The notes beneath the pieces are model-generated. The model did no database searches and had not been told where the DNA came from. It was given only the letters and a program-made list of their open reading frames with translations. A stretch of DNA of 64,000 nt from Rhodopirellula sp. P2 (GTDB taxonomy: Bacteria; Planctomycetota; Planctomycetia; Pirellulales; Pirellulaceae), in contig NZ_CP118225.1 of assembly GCF_028768465.1 (NCBI RefSeq), positions 2,647,001-2,711,000 of the forward strand, given 5' to 3'. The position numbers were made by a program, and so were the translations under genes. Of this stretch, positions 43,675-52,248 are shown in pieces (within the stretch, counting starts at the first letter, position 1; each line of letters begins with the position of its first letter).

Positions 43675-43757
43675 TCACTGTTCCCACGTACAGCCGGGAC
43701 GAATGCCCAAACGGCTCACATGGTTCTTCCCGATCATTCCTGCGCAACTGCTTAGGA
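43675..43757 (+). repeat. Dispersed element of about 80 bp, copy 1
   Basis: This segment, with GACGAATGCCCAAACGGCTC, then ACATGGTTCTTCCCGATCATTCCTG and GCAACTGCTTAG, matches the segment at 54803-54885 over its whole length with scattered substitutions. It lies downstream of the CMD gene and before the converging pseudo-receiver gene. Confidence 0.65.
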
Positions 43758-43777
43758 GCGACGATTGTCTTTGCTCG

Positions 43778-44404
43778 TCAAAGCGTGACCCAGCCGGAGC
43801 GAGTGGGGCGGCTGCCGCGTTGGCGGTGGGTGGCTTGCAGAGAGGGCATCCACAACAAGTGCTGAGCAATGGTGATCAGCGATTTGGGGTCGATGGGTTG
43901 GAAGAGACAATGAGTGGGGGCGATCTCGGCTTCGGTTTTCTTTTCAAGGCCCGCCCATTTGGAATCCGCCAGTAACACGACCGGCAAGTTCTGAAATGCT
44001 GGGACGTGGCGAATCTGTTGGATGGTTGCCAGCACGCTCATCGGATCGTCGGCGACATCCCAGATCAGCAGATCGATTTCGGAACTCTGGGAAGATGTCT
44101 GGGCGGACGGTCCGACCTGCCCTGGTTGAGGGTGTTGCTCGTCGAGTCGAGTTGGAAGTGTGGGAGGAGCGGAGGACTCCTCGGTGAATTCCAGTTCAAA
44201 CGCTTTCAGCACGGCATCGGCGGTGCGGGCACAGATGCAACGCATCCCTTCATGGTGCAAGACGCCGGCGGTGGCCAGCAACGAAAGCGGTTTGGGATCC
44301 GCCACGACCACGGTCGAAGTGGTCGACGTCGGTCCGGGGTTGGTGGGATCGGGATGGTGGCCGGTGGCACGTGAGCCGGATTCGTCGGCAGGATTGGAAA
44401 GCAT
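43778..44404 (-). CDS. Degenerate receiver-domain (pseudo-receiver) protein
   Basis: This 208-residue protein has the alternating pattern of a CheY fold. TVVVADPKPLSLLATAGVLHHEG is beta1-alpha1, EIDLLIWDVADDP places an Asp where the phospho-acceptor should be, and LPVVLLADSK and HCLFQPIDPKSLITIAQHLL fit the beta4 and beta5 strands. The acidic pair at the end of beta1 is reduced to a single Asp, and the region between about residues 75 and 105 is a polar insertion. Phosphorylation is therefore doubtful. The start ATG at 44404 is preferred to TTG at 44407. Confidence 0.55.
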   Translation of the reverse strand: MLSNPADESGSRATGHHPDPTNPGPTSTTSTVVVADPKPLSLLATAGVLHHEGMRCICARTADAVLKAFELEFTEESSAPPTLPTRLDEQHPQPGQVGPSAQTSSQSSEIDLLIWDVADDPMSVLATIQQIRHVPAFQNLPVVLLADSKWAGLEKKTEAEIAPTHCLFQPIDPKSLITIAQHLLWMPSLQATHRQRGSRPTRSGWVTL

Positions 44405-44624
44405 CAAACGACCCGAAACAGCAACGGAAGCAATTGGCGTAGCAAGCGAATCACAAAAATCATTGTGATTCGGGGCTCAGCGGTGTCCTCATTCCGGGAG
44501 AATGAGCCTGCGGTCGCGACGAGCGCAGATCGCTGATGAGAATCCGAAATACGCCATCGGGGCCCGTTCTGCAAGCTCAGAAGCCGCCTTTCGGTGGTCA
44601 AGTTTGCTTTGCTAGGGTCGAACC

Positions 44625-45206
44625 ATGATTGGCGAATACAAAATCAACCGAACCACCCGGCGCTGCAGCGTTGGTGATCGTCCGTTAGAACCCGGCGAGG
44701 TCTATTATTCGGTCGTCATGGAAGCCGATGAGGACTTCAAACGGATCGACATTGCCGCGGACGCTTGGACGGGCCCACCGGAAGAAACCATCGGATGGTG
44801 GAAGAACCGGGTGCCGAAAGCGGAAGAGAAAAAACGCGAAATCGCTCCGCCTGAAGTGTTGGTCGAGTTGTTGCGATCGATGGCGGGACAGCCTGCGGCG
44901 GCGAAGAGTCGATTCTTGCTGGCGTTGTTGTTGCTTCGCAAACGGCATCTGAAAACGATCGAGCCAACCGCGACGGGGTCACCGATCGGTGCACCGCAAC
45001 AAGATCCGCCCGAAGAGGGTTCGCGGGACGCTGGCGAAACAACTTTGCCCGCTTCGAAATCGCAAGAGACGATGTTGTTGATGTCCAATTTGGACCAGTC
45101 AACGATGGAGGTCGAAGTGGTGGGGATCGGGCCTTCCGAAGCGAGAACACTGCAAGATGAATTGATCGATCTGATTTACCGTGACGTCGACGAACTCCCT
45201 GAATGA
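44625..45206 (+). CDS. Conserved-looking hypothetical protein with RRC...PGE start
   Basis: This 193-residue cytoplasmic protein begins MIGEYKINRTTRRCSVGDRPLEPGEVYYSVV, which looks like a small N-terminal domain, with a single Cys. A predicted helical segment follows (PEVLVELLRSMAGQPAAAKSRFLLALLLLRKRHLK) and an acidic C-terminal tail. I recall similar short proteins in planctomycetes but cannot name a family. It lies 12 bp upstream of the lipoprotein gene and is probably co-transcribed with it. Confidence 0.6.
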   Translation: MIGEYKINRTTRRCSVGDRPLEPGEVYYSVVMEADEDFKRIDIAADAWTGPPEETIGWWKNRVPKAEEKKREIAPPEVLVELLRSMAGQPAAAKSRFLLALLLLRKRHLKTIEPTATGSPIGAPQQDPPEEGSRDAGETTLPASKSQETMLLMSNLDQSTMEVEVVGIGPSEARTLQDELIDLIYRDVDELPE

Positions 45207-45218
45207 GAATGGACGCCG

Positions 45219-46310
45219 ATGCTTTCCACGTTCCCTTTGCCCGCCTCGATTCGCATGCTTGACCGTCAATTCGCTTGGGTCGGCGTGATGTCGATGATGG
45301 GTTTGCTGTCGTTGAATGCGGGTTGCGTTCGAGCGGTTTCGAACACGCCATTTCCAGCTCCTCCGGTTGTGCTGAACGCGTCGCCTGACATTCATCAGTT
45401 GGCCGCGGCGGTCAATCGAACCGATGCGATTCAGCAGCTTTCGACGAACTCGGCGAAGGTGGATGTGTTGTCGATGCCAGCGGTTCCGAAGCTCAACGCA
45501 ACGGTCAATGTGCAACGCGAAAAACGATTCCGGTTGAAGGCCAGCGTGCCGATCATCATGGGAGCGGGCATTGATCTGGGCAGCAACGAGAACGAGTTCT
45601 GGTTCGAAGTACCGGACAACATGACTCAGACGTTGTACTACGCGAATCACGAGCAGTACGCGAGGCAACTCAATCGTGCGATCTTACCGGTGGATCCGAC
45701 TTGGTTGATCGAGGCCATTGGGTTGGCGCGATTGGATCCCGCCACGGTGCTCAGTGGCCCCGTGATTCGTAGCGATGGTTTGATTGAGGTGCGGACATCG
45801 ATGCAGACGCCGTCTGGCATGTATCAGCGGGTTGTGTTCATCGAGCCATCTGCGGGATACATCACCAATCTGTTTTTGTATTCGCCAGACGGTCGTCAAG
45901 TCGCCAAGAGTGTCGCGTCGGACCATCGTTTCAATGCAACGGCCAACGTCGTGTTGCCTCACCGAGTCAAAATCGAATTGTTTCCCGCTGCGGGGCCGCC
46001 GCTGGCGATGCAGTTGGAGGTGGCTTCTTACACGGTCAACCAATTGTTGTCGGGCGATCCGGAATTGTTCACCATGCCGACCACCACCACGACCAAAGTG
46101 GACTTGGTTCAGATGGCGGGGATGGGATCGCCGGGAGGATTCGGAAGCCATGCAGCGGGAGCGATGGGATACAGTTCCGCGACCACGGGCCCGATCGTGC
46201 CGGCCGCGGAAGCCCCTTGGACACGCCCACCGGGGTTGCCCGGAACGGCCGCGGCGTATTCCGCCAACGCTCCCACGGGACCACCGCTTCGCGGCATTCG
46301 TTACGAATGA
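45219..46310 (+). CDS. Hypothetical lipoprotein (LolA/DUF4292-like features)
   Basis: This 363-residue protein has a signal segment ending in the lipobox LNAGC (about residues 31-35), so it is probably a lipoprotein. The region from about 70 (AKVDVLSMPAVPKLNATVNV, KRFRLKASVPIIMGAGIDLG, NEFWFEVPDNMTQTLYYANH) has the beta-strand pattern seen in LolA/LolB-like or DUF4292 proteins, which carry lipoproteins or lipids. The C terminus is rich in Gly and Pro. The assignment is tentative. Confidence 0.6.
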   Translation: MLSTFPLPASIRMLDRQFAWVGVMSMMGLLSLNAGCVRAVSNTPFPAPPVVLNASPDIHQLAAAVNRTDAIQQLSTNSAKVDVLSMPAVPKLNATVNVQREKRFRLKASVPIIMGAGIDLGSNENEFWFEVPDNMTQTLYYANHEQYARQLNRAILPVDPTWLIEAIGLARLDPATVLSGPVIRSDGLIEVRTSMQTPSGMYQRVVFIEPSAGYITNLFLYSPDGRQVAKSVASDHRFNATANVVLPHRVKIELFPAAGPPLAMQLEVASYTVNQLLSGDPELFTMPTTTTTKVDLVQMAGMGSPGGFGSHAAGAMGYSSATTGPIVPAAEAPWTRPPGLPGTAAAYSANAPTGPPLRGIRYE

Positions 46311-46454
46311 GTCAGCTTGAACCGCCGCGGTTGGCCCGGGATTCGCTCTTCCCTTGATTTCAGGCCTCGGGGCGGATTGTTGCCAAAGCGACAGCCCCAC
46401 GGTCCAATGTCAGTTCCAATTTCGTAACCAGGGTGTGCCCCAGAACAGGGACGA

Positions 46455-47879
46455 ATGAGCGACCGCGAAACCGAAGTCAATGACGAACCCCTCGATGATG
46501 AGAGTGCTGCTTCGGATGTCGAGGCGTCCTCTGAGTCGGTGGTTCCACCGAAGGTGCTGCAGGATTTCAGCCAGGGTTTCCGTCAGGCCGCCCGGAAAGT
46601 CAAAACGTTCCCGCAATCGCCGGGCGTGTATTTGATGAAGGATTGCGCTGGTGTGGTGATCTACGTCGGCAAAGCCAAGAACCTTCGCTCGCGGGCGAGC
46701 AGCTACTTTTTGAAAGCTGCCAGCGAGGACGCGCGCACGGCCGATTGGATCGGCGACATCGCTGACATCGACTTTGTGGAAACGGAAAGCGAAGTCGACG
46801 CGTTGTTGATGGAGTCGCGGTTGATCAAAGACATCCAACCGCGAAACAACAAAGAACTGAAGGACGACAAGTCATTCCCGTACCTGATGATCACCACGCG
46901 AGAGGAGTTCCCGCGGGTGGAAGTGACCCGGGAACCGCAGTCCACGGGGGTGAAGCTTTACGGGCCGTTCACCAGCGCTGGTGCGCTGCGTGGCGCGATC
47001 CAGGTGATGCAGCGGATTTTCAAGTTTCGAACCTGTTCGCTGGACATCAGCGAGTCCGACGAACGATGGCAGTGGTTTCGGCCGTGTCTGCTGGCGAGCA
47101 TCAATCAATGCACCGCGCCCTGCAACTTTCGAATCAGCAAAGAAGATTACCGCCGCGACATCAAACGCTTGCAAACGTTTCTCGATGGTGGCAAGACGAA
47201 GTTGCTGCGTGAAATGCGAGGCGAGATGAAGGAGGCCAGCAAGGCCTTGGACTTTGAACGAGCCGCAGTGCTTCGCGATGAGATCAACATGATTGAGCGT
47301 TTGGAAGAACGGGGCGACCTGGACACCAATGCTCAGCCCGAAGTCTTTTACATCGATCCCAAAAAGGGATTGGCCGGACTGAAGAAGGTGTTGGGGCTGT
47401 CTGAGACGCCGCGTGTGATCGAAGGCGTCGACATCGCGCATTTGGGTGGGAACGAAACCGTTGCTAGTCTCGTCCAATTCATTGACGGCTTGCCGTTCAA
47501 GCCTGGCTACCGGCGATTTCGCATTCAGGAAGTCAAAGGCATTGATGACTACCGGAGCATTTACGAGGTTGTTTCCCGACGTTTTCGCGGGTTGTCGGAT
47601 CGTCAAGAATCGTTTCCCGACGTGTTGTTGATCGATGGTGGCAAAGGTCAACTCAATGCAGCGATGGCCGCGTTTCGCGATCAAGACATTCAGCCACCGA
47701 CCGTGATCAGCCTTGCGAAACGAGATGAAGAAATTATTCGAACGGGGATTTCTGAACCCCTGAAGTTGAGCAAAAACGCGTTTGCACTGCGTTTGTTACA
47801 GTATGTTCGTGACGAATCTCACCGGTTTGCCCAACACTACCATCACATTTTACGTAGTAAATCCAGTCTCGAGCGGTGA
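46455..47879 (+). CDS. uvrC: Excinuclease ABC subunit C lacking the C-terminal HhH domain
   Basis: UvrC makes the dual incisions in nucleotide excision repair. An acidic N-terminal extension of about 45 residues precedes the GIY-YIG domain (SPGVYLMKDCAGVVIYVGKA, ESRLIKDIQPRNNKELKDDK). The Cys-containing segment CLLASINQCTAPC follows, then a UVR motif (MKEASKALDFERAAVLRDEI) and the RNase-H-like 5' nuclease domain (VIEGVDIAHLGGNETVASL, DVLLIDGGKGQLNAAMAAF). At 474 residues it stops at RDESHRFAQHYHHILRSK, where other UvrC proteins continue for about 100 residues into a tandem HhH DNA-binding domain. No HhH sequence follows in any frame. Confidence 0.93.
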   Translation: MSDRETEVNDEPLDDESAASDVEASSESVVPPKVLQDFSQGFRQAARKVKTFPQSPGVYLMKDCAGVVIYVGKAKNLRSRASSYFLKAASEDARTADWIGDIADIDFVETESEVDALLMESRLIKDIQPRNNKELKDDKSFPYLMITTREEFPRVEVTREPQSTGVKLYGPFTSAGALRGAIQVMQRIFKFRTCSLDISESDERWQWFRPCLLASINQCTAPCNFRISKEDYRRDIKRLQTFLDGGKTKLLREMRGEMKEASKALDFERAAVLRDEINMIERLEERGDLDTNAQPEVFYIDPKKGLAGLKKVLGLSETPRVIEGVDIAHLGGNETVASLVQFIDGLPFKPGYRRFRIQEVKGIDDYRSIYEVVSRRFRGLSDRQESFPDVLLIDGGKGQLNAAMAAFRDQDIQPPTVISLAKRDEEIIRTGISEPLKLSKNAFALRLLQYVRDESHRFAQHYHHILRSKSSLER

Positions 47880-47969
47880 ACCTTTCCAAGTGCGAAGGGT
47901 CCGTCATGAGAGTAAAATGGAGTCGACGACTCCGCTTCCAACCTTTTAGACCAAGGCACCCTCCACCAC

Positions 47970-49349
47970 GTGTCAGATAAACACATCACCCTGCACGACG
48001 ACGCTCCCGAACGTAGCATTTTGGCTCGTTTGATCCTGCCTGACACCGTGGTCGAAGAAGACCCGTTGGAAGAACTGCACGGGCTGGCGACCACCTCGGG
48101 GACCGAAGTGGTCGACGAGTTGATTCAGCGTCGATCCACCCCCGACCACTCCACCTATTTGGGCAAAGGCAAAGTCGAAGAACTGCGTTTGATGGTCGAA
48201 CGCCATGAAGCCGATGTCGTCGTCTTCGACAACGATTTGAGCCCCGCCCAAATTCGCAACTTGGAAAAGAAAATCAATGCGAAGGTGATCGATCGAACAG
48301 AGTTGATCCTGGACATCTTTGCTGCCGGAGCACGAACGCACGAATCGCGTTTGGCCGTTGAGTTGGCTCAGTTGGAATACTCGCTGCCACGGCTCAAACG
48401 CATGTGGACCCACCTCTCGCGTCAGTCGATGGGCGTGGGGATGCGTGGTCCTGGTGAAAAGCAGTTGGAGGTTGACCGCCGGTTGGCCCAAAAACGCATT
48501 CACGATCTGAAGACGGAATTGAAGAGCGTGGAGTTGCGGCGGGAACGCCAGGTCGCGGCTCGTTCGGATTCACCGACGGTGTCGTTGGTCGGGTACACCA
48601 ACGCGGGCAAGAGCACGTTGATGAACGCTCTGACGGATGCCGGCGTGATGGCTCAAGACAAACTGTTTGCGACGCTGGACACCCGCACCCGACGTTGGCA
48701 TTTGCCTGAATGGGGGCATGTGTTGCTTAGCGACACGGTCGGTTTCATTCGCGATTTGCCTCACTCGTTGGTGGCCAGTTTTAAATCGACGTTGGAAGAA
48801 ACGCGTCAAGCCGAGTTGTTGCTGCATGTGGCGGACGCCAGCAGCCCGCAGGTTTTCGAACAGATCAGCGCGGTGTATCAGGTGCTGGAAGAACTGGGCA
48901 TCGAAGCGAAGGACACGTTGTTGGTGCTCAACAAGATTGATGCCATCACCAGCCCGCGGATTTTGAATCGGGTGCTGGATCGTTACCCGAATGCCATTCC
49001 TGTCAGTGCCAGGTCACGTTCCGGTTTGAAGCCGTTGGCTCAAGCGGTTGGCGAAGCACTGTCTCGCGAATTTCTGGATGTGGAGATTGTGGTGGCGCAT
49101 CACGACGGCAAGCTGCTGTCGTTTCTCTCCGCAACGGGAAAGATTGAATCACGTGAGTTTGGAAATGACCATGTCACCGTGCGAGTTCGGATGCCAGCCT
49201 CGGCCATGGGAACCGTTCATCGCAGTGCGTTGAAGGTGACGCCCACGACGCTTGAAATGTGGAAGCAAACCGCGTCGGAAGATGAACCCAAGCAATCCGC
49301 GGAGGATTCCGTGGAAGAGTCGGTCGAGCGTTCAAGCGACGTGGCTTGA
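47970..49349 (+). CDS. hflX: GTPase HflX
   Basis: This 459-residue ribosome-associated GTPase has the HflX N-terminal domain (TYLGKGKVEELRLMVERHEA, VVVFDNDLSPAQIRNLEKKI). RQSMGVGMRGPGEKQLEVDRR and the G domain follow: VGYTNAGKSTLMNAL (G1), DTVGFIRDLPHSLVASFKST (G3) and LNKID (G4). Family members split stalled or hibernating ribosomes. The start is GTG at 47970. The C-terminal tail is acidic and Ser-rich. The next gene begins at the stop codon. Confidence 0.95.
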   Translation: MSDKHITLHDDAPERSILARLILPDTVVEEDPLEELHGLATTSGTEVVDELIQRRSTPDHSTYLGKGKVEELRLMVERHEADVVVFDNDLSPAQIRNLEKKINAKVIDRTELILDIFAAGARTHESRLAVELAQLEYSLPRLKRMWTHLSRQSMGVGMRGPGEKQLEVDRRLAQKRIHDLKTELKSVELRRERQVAARSDSPTVSLVGYTNAGKSTLMNALTDAGVMAQDKLFATLDTRTRRWHLPEWGHVLLSDTVGFIRDLPHSLVASFKSTLEETRQAELLLHVADASSPQVFEQISAVYQVLEELGIEAKDTLLVLNKIDAITSPRILNRVLDRYPNAIPVSARSRSGLKPLAQAVGEALSREFLDVEIVVAHHDGKLLSFLSATGKIESREFGNDHVTVRVRMPASAMGTVHRSALKVTPTTLEMWKQTASEDEPKQSAEDSVEESVERSSDVA

Positions 49350-49351
49350 AC

Positions 49352-50167
49352 ATGCCACTGCCTTTTCAACAGGTTTGGAATCCCCAGGACGCCGTGACCA
49401 TCGTCACGGGGGCGAGCAGTGGAATCGGATTCGAACTGACACGAATGTTGGTTGATGAAGGAGCTCATGTCGTCGCCGTGGCTCGGCGTCAGGAACGACT
49501 CGACGAGCTCGCCAAAGCGACGTCGTGTCCGGAACGTGTGCACTGCATCGCTGGTGATGTGACGGACGCATCCACTCGCGAAAAAGCCATGGCAGCCGCG
49601 GATTCGATTCGCGGTGGCCGATTGGATTTGTTGGTCAACAACGCAGGTGTGGGAGCGATCGGGCCGTTTGCGGACGCTTCGCCGGAACGCATGCGGCGGG
49701 TGATGGAGGTCAACTTTTTCGCCCCGGTGGATTGGACTCGCGACGCGTTGTCTCGGTTGCGTCGGGTGACTCAGGAAGGTGGGCATCCTGTGATCTGCAA
49801 CATCGGCAGCGTGTTGGGGCACCGAGCGGTACCCGACAAAAGCGAGTACTGCGCCAGCAAGTTTGCGCTGCACGGTTGGAACGATTCACTTCGGGCCGAA
49901 TTGGCGGGCGACGGGATCGGAGTGACGTTGGTCAGTCCGAGCACCACTCGCAGTGAGTTCTTTGACTCGTTGGTTGAGACGGATCCGGGGCAGAAGTCCG
50001 CCAGCATTGGCAGTTGGCCGCCCACTCGAGTTGCTCAGGCAGCGTTGCTGGCGATCAAGCGTGGACGGAGCGAAGTGATCTTGAGTCTGGGTGGCAAAGC
50101 GTTGGTCTACGCTGACCGAGTCTCGCCCCCAGTGATGAACGGGCTCTTGGCCAAACGTGGACGCTGA
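49352..50167 (+). CDS. Short-chain dehydrogenase/reductase (SDR)
   Basis: This protein of about 271 residues is a classical SDR: TGASSGIGFELTRML cofactor motif, NNAGVGAIGPF, catalytic Ser in NIGSVLGHRAVP and Tyr-Lys in YCASKFALHGW. VSPSTTRSEFFDSL follows the active site. The substrate is unknown. ATG at 49352 is used; a TTG at 49346 overlapping the hflX stop would add two residues. Confidence 0.87.
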   Translation: MPLPFQQVWNPQDAVTIVTGASSGIGFELTRMLVDEGAHVVAVARRQERLDELAKATSCPERVHCIAGDVTDASTREKAMAAADSIRGGRLDLLVNNAGVGAIGPFADASPERMRRVMEVNFFAPVDWTRDALSRLRRVTQEGGHPVICNIGSVLGHRAVPDKSEYCASKFALHGWNDSLRAELAGDGIGVTLVSPSTTRSEFFDSLVETDPGQKSASIGSWPPTRVAQAALLAIKRGRSEVILSLGGKALVYADRVSPPVMNGLLAKRGR

Positions 50168-50200
50168 ACCGTTCGCTGGCACTGTCGCAAATGACTGGGA

Positions 50201-50878
50201 TCAGTCGCGATAGATCGGCGAGTATCCATCGTAGTACGGTGCCACTGGGTACGGCGTTCCTTGACCGGCTGGGTAAGGAGCGAACTGGTTGGTGCCGGCA
50301 GCGGGGTTCGGGCCACGGTTGTGTCCGCCACCGTGATGATGCCCCGGTCCACCTGGACCGGTCGCTGGGCCACCGTGCGGTTGCCCGCCTTGATGAGGGC
50401 CCTGTCCATTGGGCCACTGTCCGTTGGGCCACTGTCCGTTGGGCCACTGTCCGTTGGGGCCAGAGCCGGGGCCGTACTGTGTGGGGGGGTTCCAGCCGTA
50501 TCCGCCACCCAATCCGATGTTCAGACCACCGTAGGGCTGGCCCCAGTTCGGATAAGGAGTGCTGTAAGGGCGATATGGAAAACGCCATTCGCCGTAGGGG
50601 CGAACGGGATCGCCCCATTCTTCGACTCGGTGGTAGTTGTCAGCCGATTGCCCGTAGGCAAGTGTGCTGCGGTAGTGGGTGTAACCACTGGTTCGAAGCG
50701 GCTGAGAAATCGCAGTGGTGGGCGCGTCGATCGGTGCAAACTGAGTCACGCGTTGGCCGGTTGCAACGTCGTGCGTGTAGGTGCTGGGCAGGGCCAGCCA
50801 ATCGGCCGAGGCTGATCGCGATTCGCCTGCAAGGGCGATCGTGGCGAGACACAGGAGGGCTGGGACGAGCGATTTCAT
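50201..50878 (-). CDS. Secreted Pro/Gly-rich protein with NGQWP repeats
   Basis: This 225-residue protein has a clear signal peptide (MKSLVPALLCLATIALAGES...ASA, about 1-25) and a polar, Tyr/Pro-rich middle (RPYGEWRFPYRPYSTPYPNW). A C-terminal half follows, made of Gly, Pro, His and Asn with the pentapeptide NGQWP repeated. The repeats are encoded by 15-bp tandem copies at about 50403-50455. No enzymatic domain is visible; a cell-surface or matrix role is a guess. An ATG at 50899 would add seven residues. Confidence 0.65.
   Translation of the reverse strand: MKSLVPALLCLATIALAGESRSASADWLALPSTYTHDVATGQRVTQFAPIDAPTTAISQPLRTSGYTHYRSTLAYGQSADNYHRVEEWGDPVRPYGEWRFPYRPYSTPYPNWGQPYGGLNIGLGGGYGWNPPTQYGPGSGPNGQWPNGQWPNGQWPNGQGPHQGGQPHGGPATGPGGPGHHHGGGHNRGPNPAAGTNQFAPYPAGQGTPYPVAPYYDGYSPIYRD
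50403..50458. repeat. 15-bp tandem repeats within the secreted protein gene
   Basis: The unit GGGCCACTGTCCGTT occurs exactly at 50411, 50426 and 50441, with a diverged copy before. On the coding strand each unit gives NGQWP. Unit length is a multiple of three, so copy-number change would keep the frame. Confidence 0.9.
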
Positions 50879-51004
50879 AGAAGCCAACGTAGTTCGCATT
50901 TGGCGATCAGGTCGGGCATCGGACAAAAATCGATCTGGGAATGTCTCTGGGAGGCAGCCCGATCGTTGCAATCGTTACAAACGGAATCCCTTGCCGGACC
51001 GAGG

Positions 51005-51982
51005 CTATGGTTGGAGGTTGAAACGAGGGTGGCGACTGCGAATCAGCTCGCTCTCGTAAGCCCGCCGGACCGTGATTTTCTTCGCGGGTGAATCGTTTGG
51101 AAACGCGTGCAGTTCCAATGTCACGGGGTTGGCTTCGGAATCGCTGAGGACGTTTGCCAAGCCAGCGTTGTGGCTGCCGCGGAGGTGGTCACCGATACGG
51201 TCTCGCAATCGAATCGCTTCACCGATGTAAAGGTACCCGGTCGAGTCGCGAAAAAGGTAAACGCCCGGGGTGTTGGGGAGCGACTCCAGATCGAGTTCTT
51301 TCATTGGGTGGGTGGTCACGGTTCGATCCCAGTCGGCCACCCGGAGGACAAGTTCCGGGCGAAGCCGCCGTGATTTTCGAAGTCGTAGAACCGCTCGTCG
51401 AACGGTTTCCGCGGAGATATTTTTCGAGAGTCGTTCAGCTTCTTGCTGCAACTCCATTCGCATTTTAGGGTCGCAGAGGACATCGTCGATCATCGCATCG
51501 TGTCGATCAAGAACTGTTCGGATGGCGATCTCGGCGGTCGGAATGGCGGCGTTGATGGAGGCCGAGGTCGGGCTGGATCGTTGCGTGGTTGGCACATTCA
51601 AATCGCCGCGTTTGCGAAGTTGCAGCAAGGCTCGTAGGGCTGCTCGCTGAGCGTCAAATTGCGATTCTTGTTTGGGAGCGATGCCCAATTCTTGAAGGAA
51701 AGCGTCTCGAAGTTTGTCTTGCAGGATCAATTCATCGCTGCTGAATCCTTGATGGGTGTCGCGAAACGCTTCCCGGATTGATTCGGGAGTGAAATCCTTG
51801 TGGATGGCCTGATTCGACGGCGAACCCACTCTGGCGGAGGTGGTTTGCGCGAGTGTCGGGCGGGCGTCTTGAGAGGCCGCCATTGCCAACCACACGGCGA
51901 AAAAACAACGAATCAGGGAGCCCGTGCTTGGAGAGGGATCTGTTTGGTTGCCGGGGAACGTTTGGTTCGTGGAGGTTGGCAT
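51005..51982 (-). CDS. Exported protein with C-terminal GIY-YIG domain
   Basis: This 325-residue protein has a hydrophobic N-terminal segment typical of a signal peptide (SLIRCFFAVWLAMAA, about residues 22-37, then TLAQ). A predominantly helical region follows, then a GIY-YIG module at about 235-322. The module shows TPGVYLFRDSTGYLYIGEAI, RLRDRIGDHL and a final ESELIRSRHPRFNLQP that supplies the usual Glu and N. The Arg in RLRDRI fits the catalytic position. GIY-YIG domains are normally intracellular nucleases, so an exported one is unusual. Extracellular DNA processing is possible. Confidence 0.75.
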   Translation of the reverse strand: MPTSTNQTFPGNQTDPSPSTGSLIRCFFAVWLAMAASQDARPTLAQTTSARVGSPSNQAIHKDFTPESIREAFRDTHQGFSSDELILQDKLRDAFLQELGIAPKQESQFDAQRAALRALLQLRKRGDLNVPTTQRSSPTSASINAAIPTAEIAIRTVLDRHDAMIDDVLCDPKMRMELQQEAERLSKNISAETVRRAVLRLRKSRRLRPELVLRVADWDRTVTTHPMKELDLESLPNTPGVYLFRDSTGYLYIGEAIRLRDRIGDHLRGSHNAGLANVLSDSEANPVTLELHAFPNDSPAKKITVRRAYESELIRSRHPRFNLQP

Positions 51983-52248
51983 GTCAAAGGATTCCGGTCA
52001 GGCAATTGGTTTGCATTCTCTTGATTTTAGCAATCATTCGTTGTGCAACGTGCTGCGACGGCAACGGGCGGTGATTCAGGCGGTTTGATTGCCATCATCG
52101 GGGCGAGCCGGACGATAGGATCGAAGAAATCAAACACCGGTTTGCGGCATGAGGCCGCTGCCCCCCTTTTTGTTTCTAAGTCACGACCGCGGATTTGCGG
52201 CCTTTCCCGACTTGGATTGAAGTCAATCGGAAACGGAGTTCGCCACCC

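Noticed and set aside
52080..52248. Sigma-28-type promoter upstream of flagellin
   Set aside because: CCGGACGATAGG vaguely resembles a sigma-28 -10 element, but no matching TAAA at the right spacing is present.
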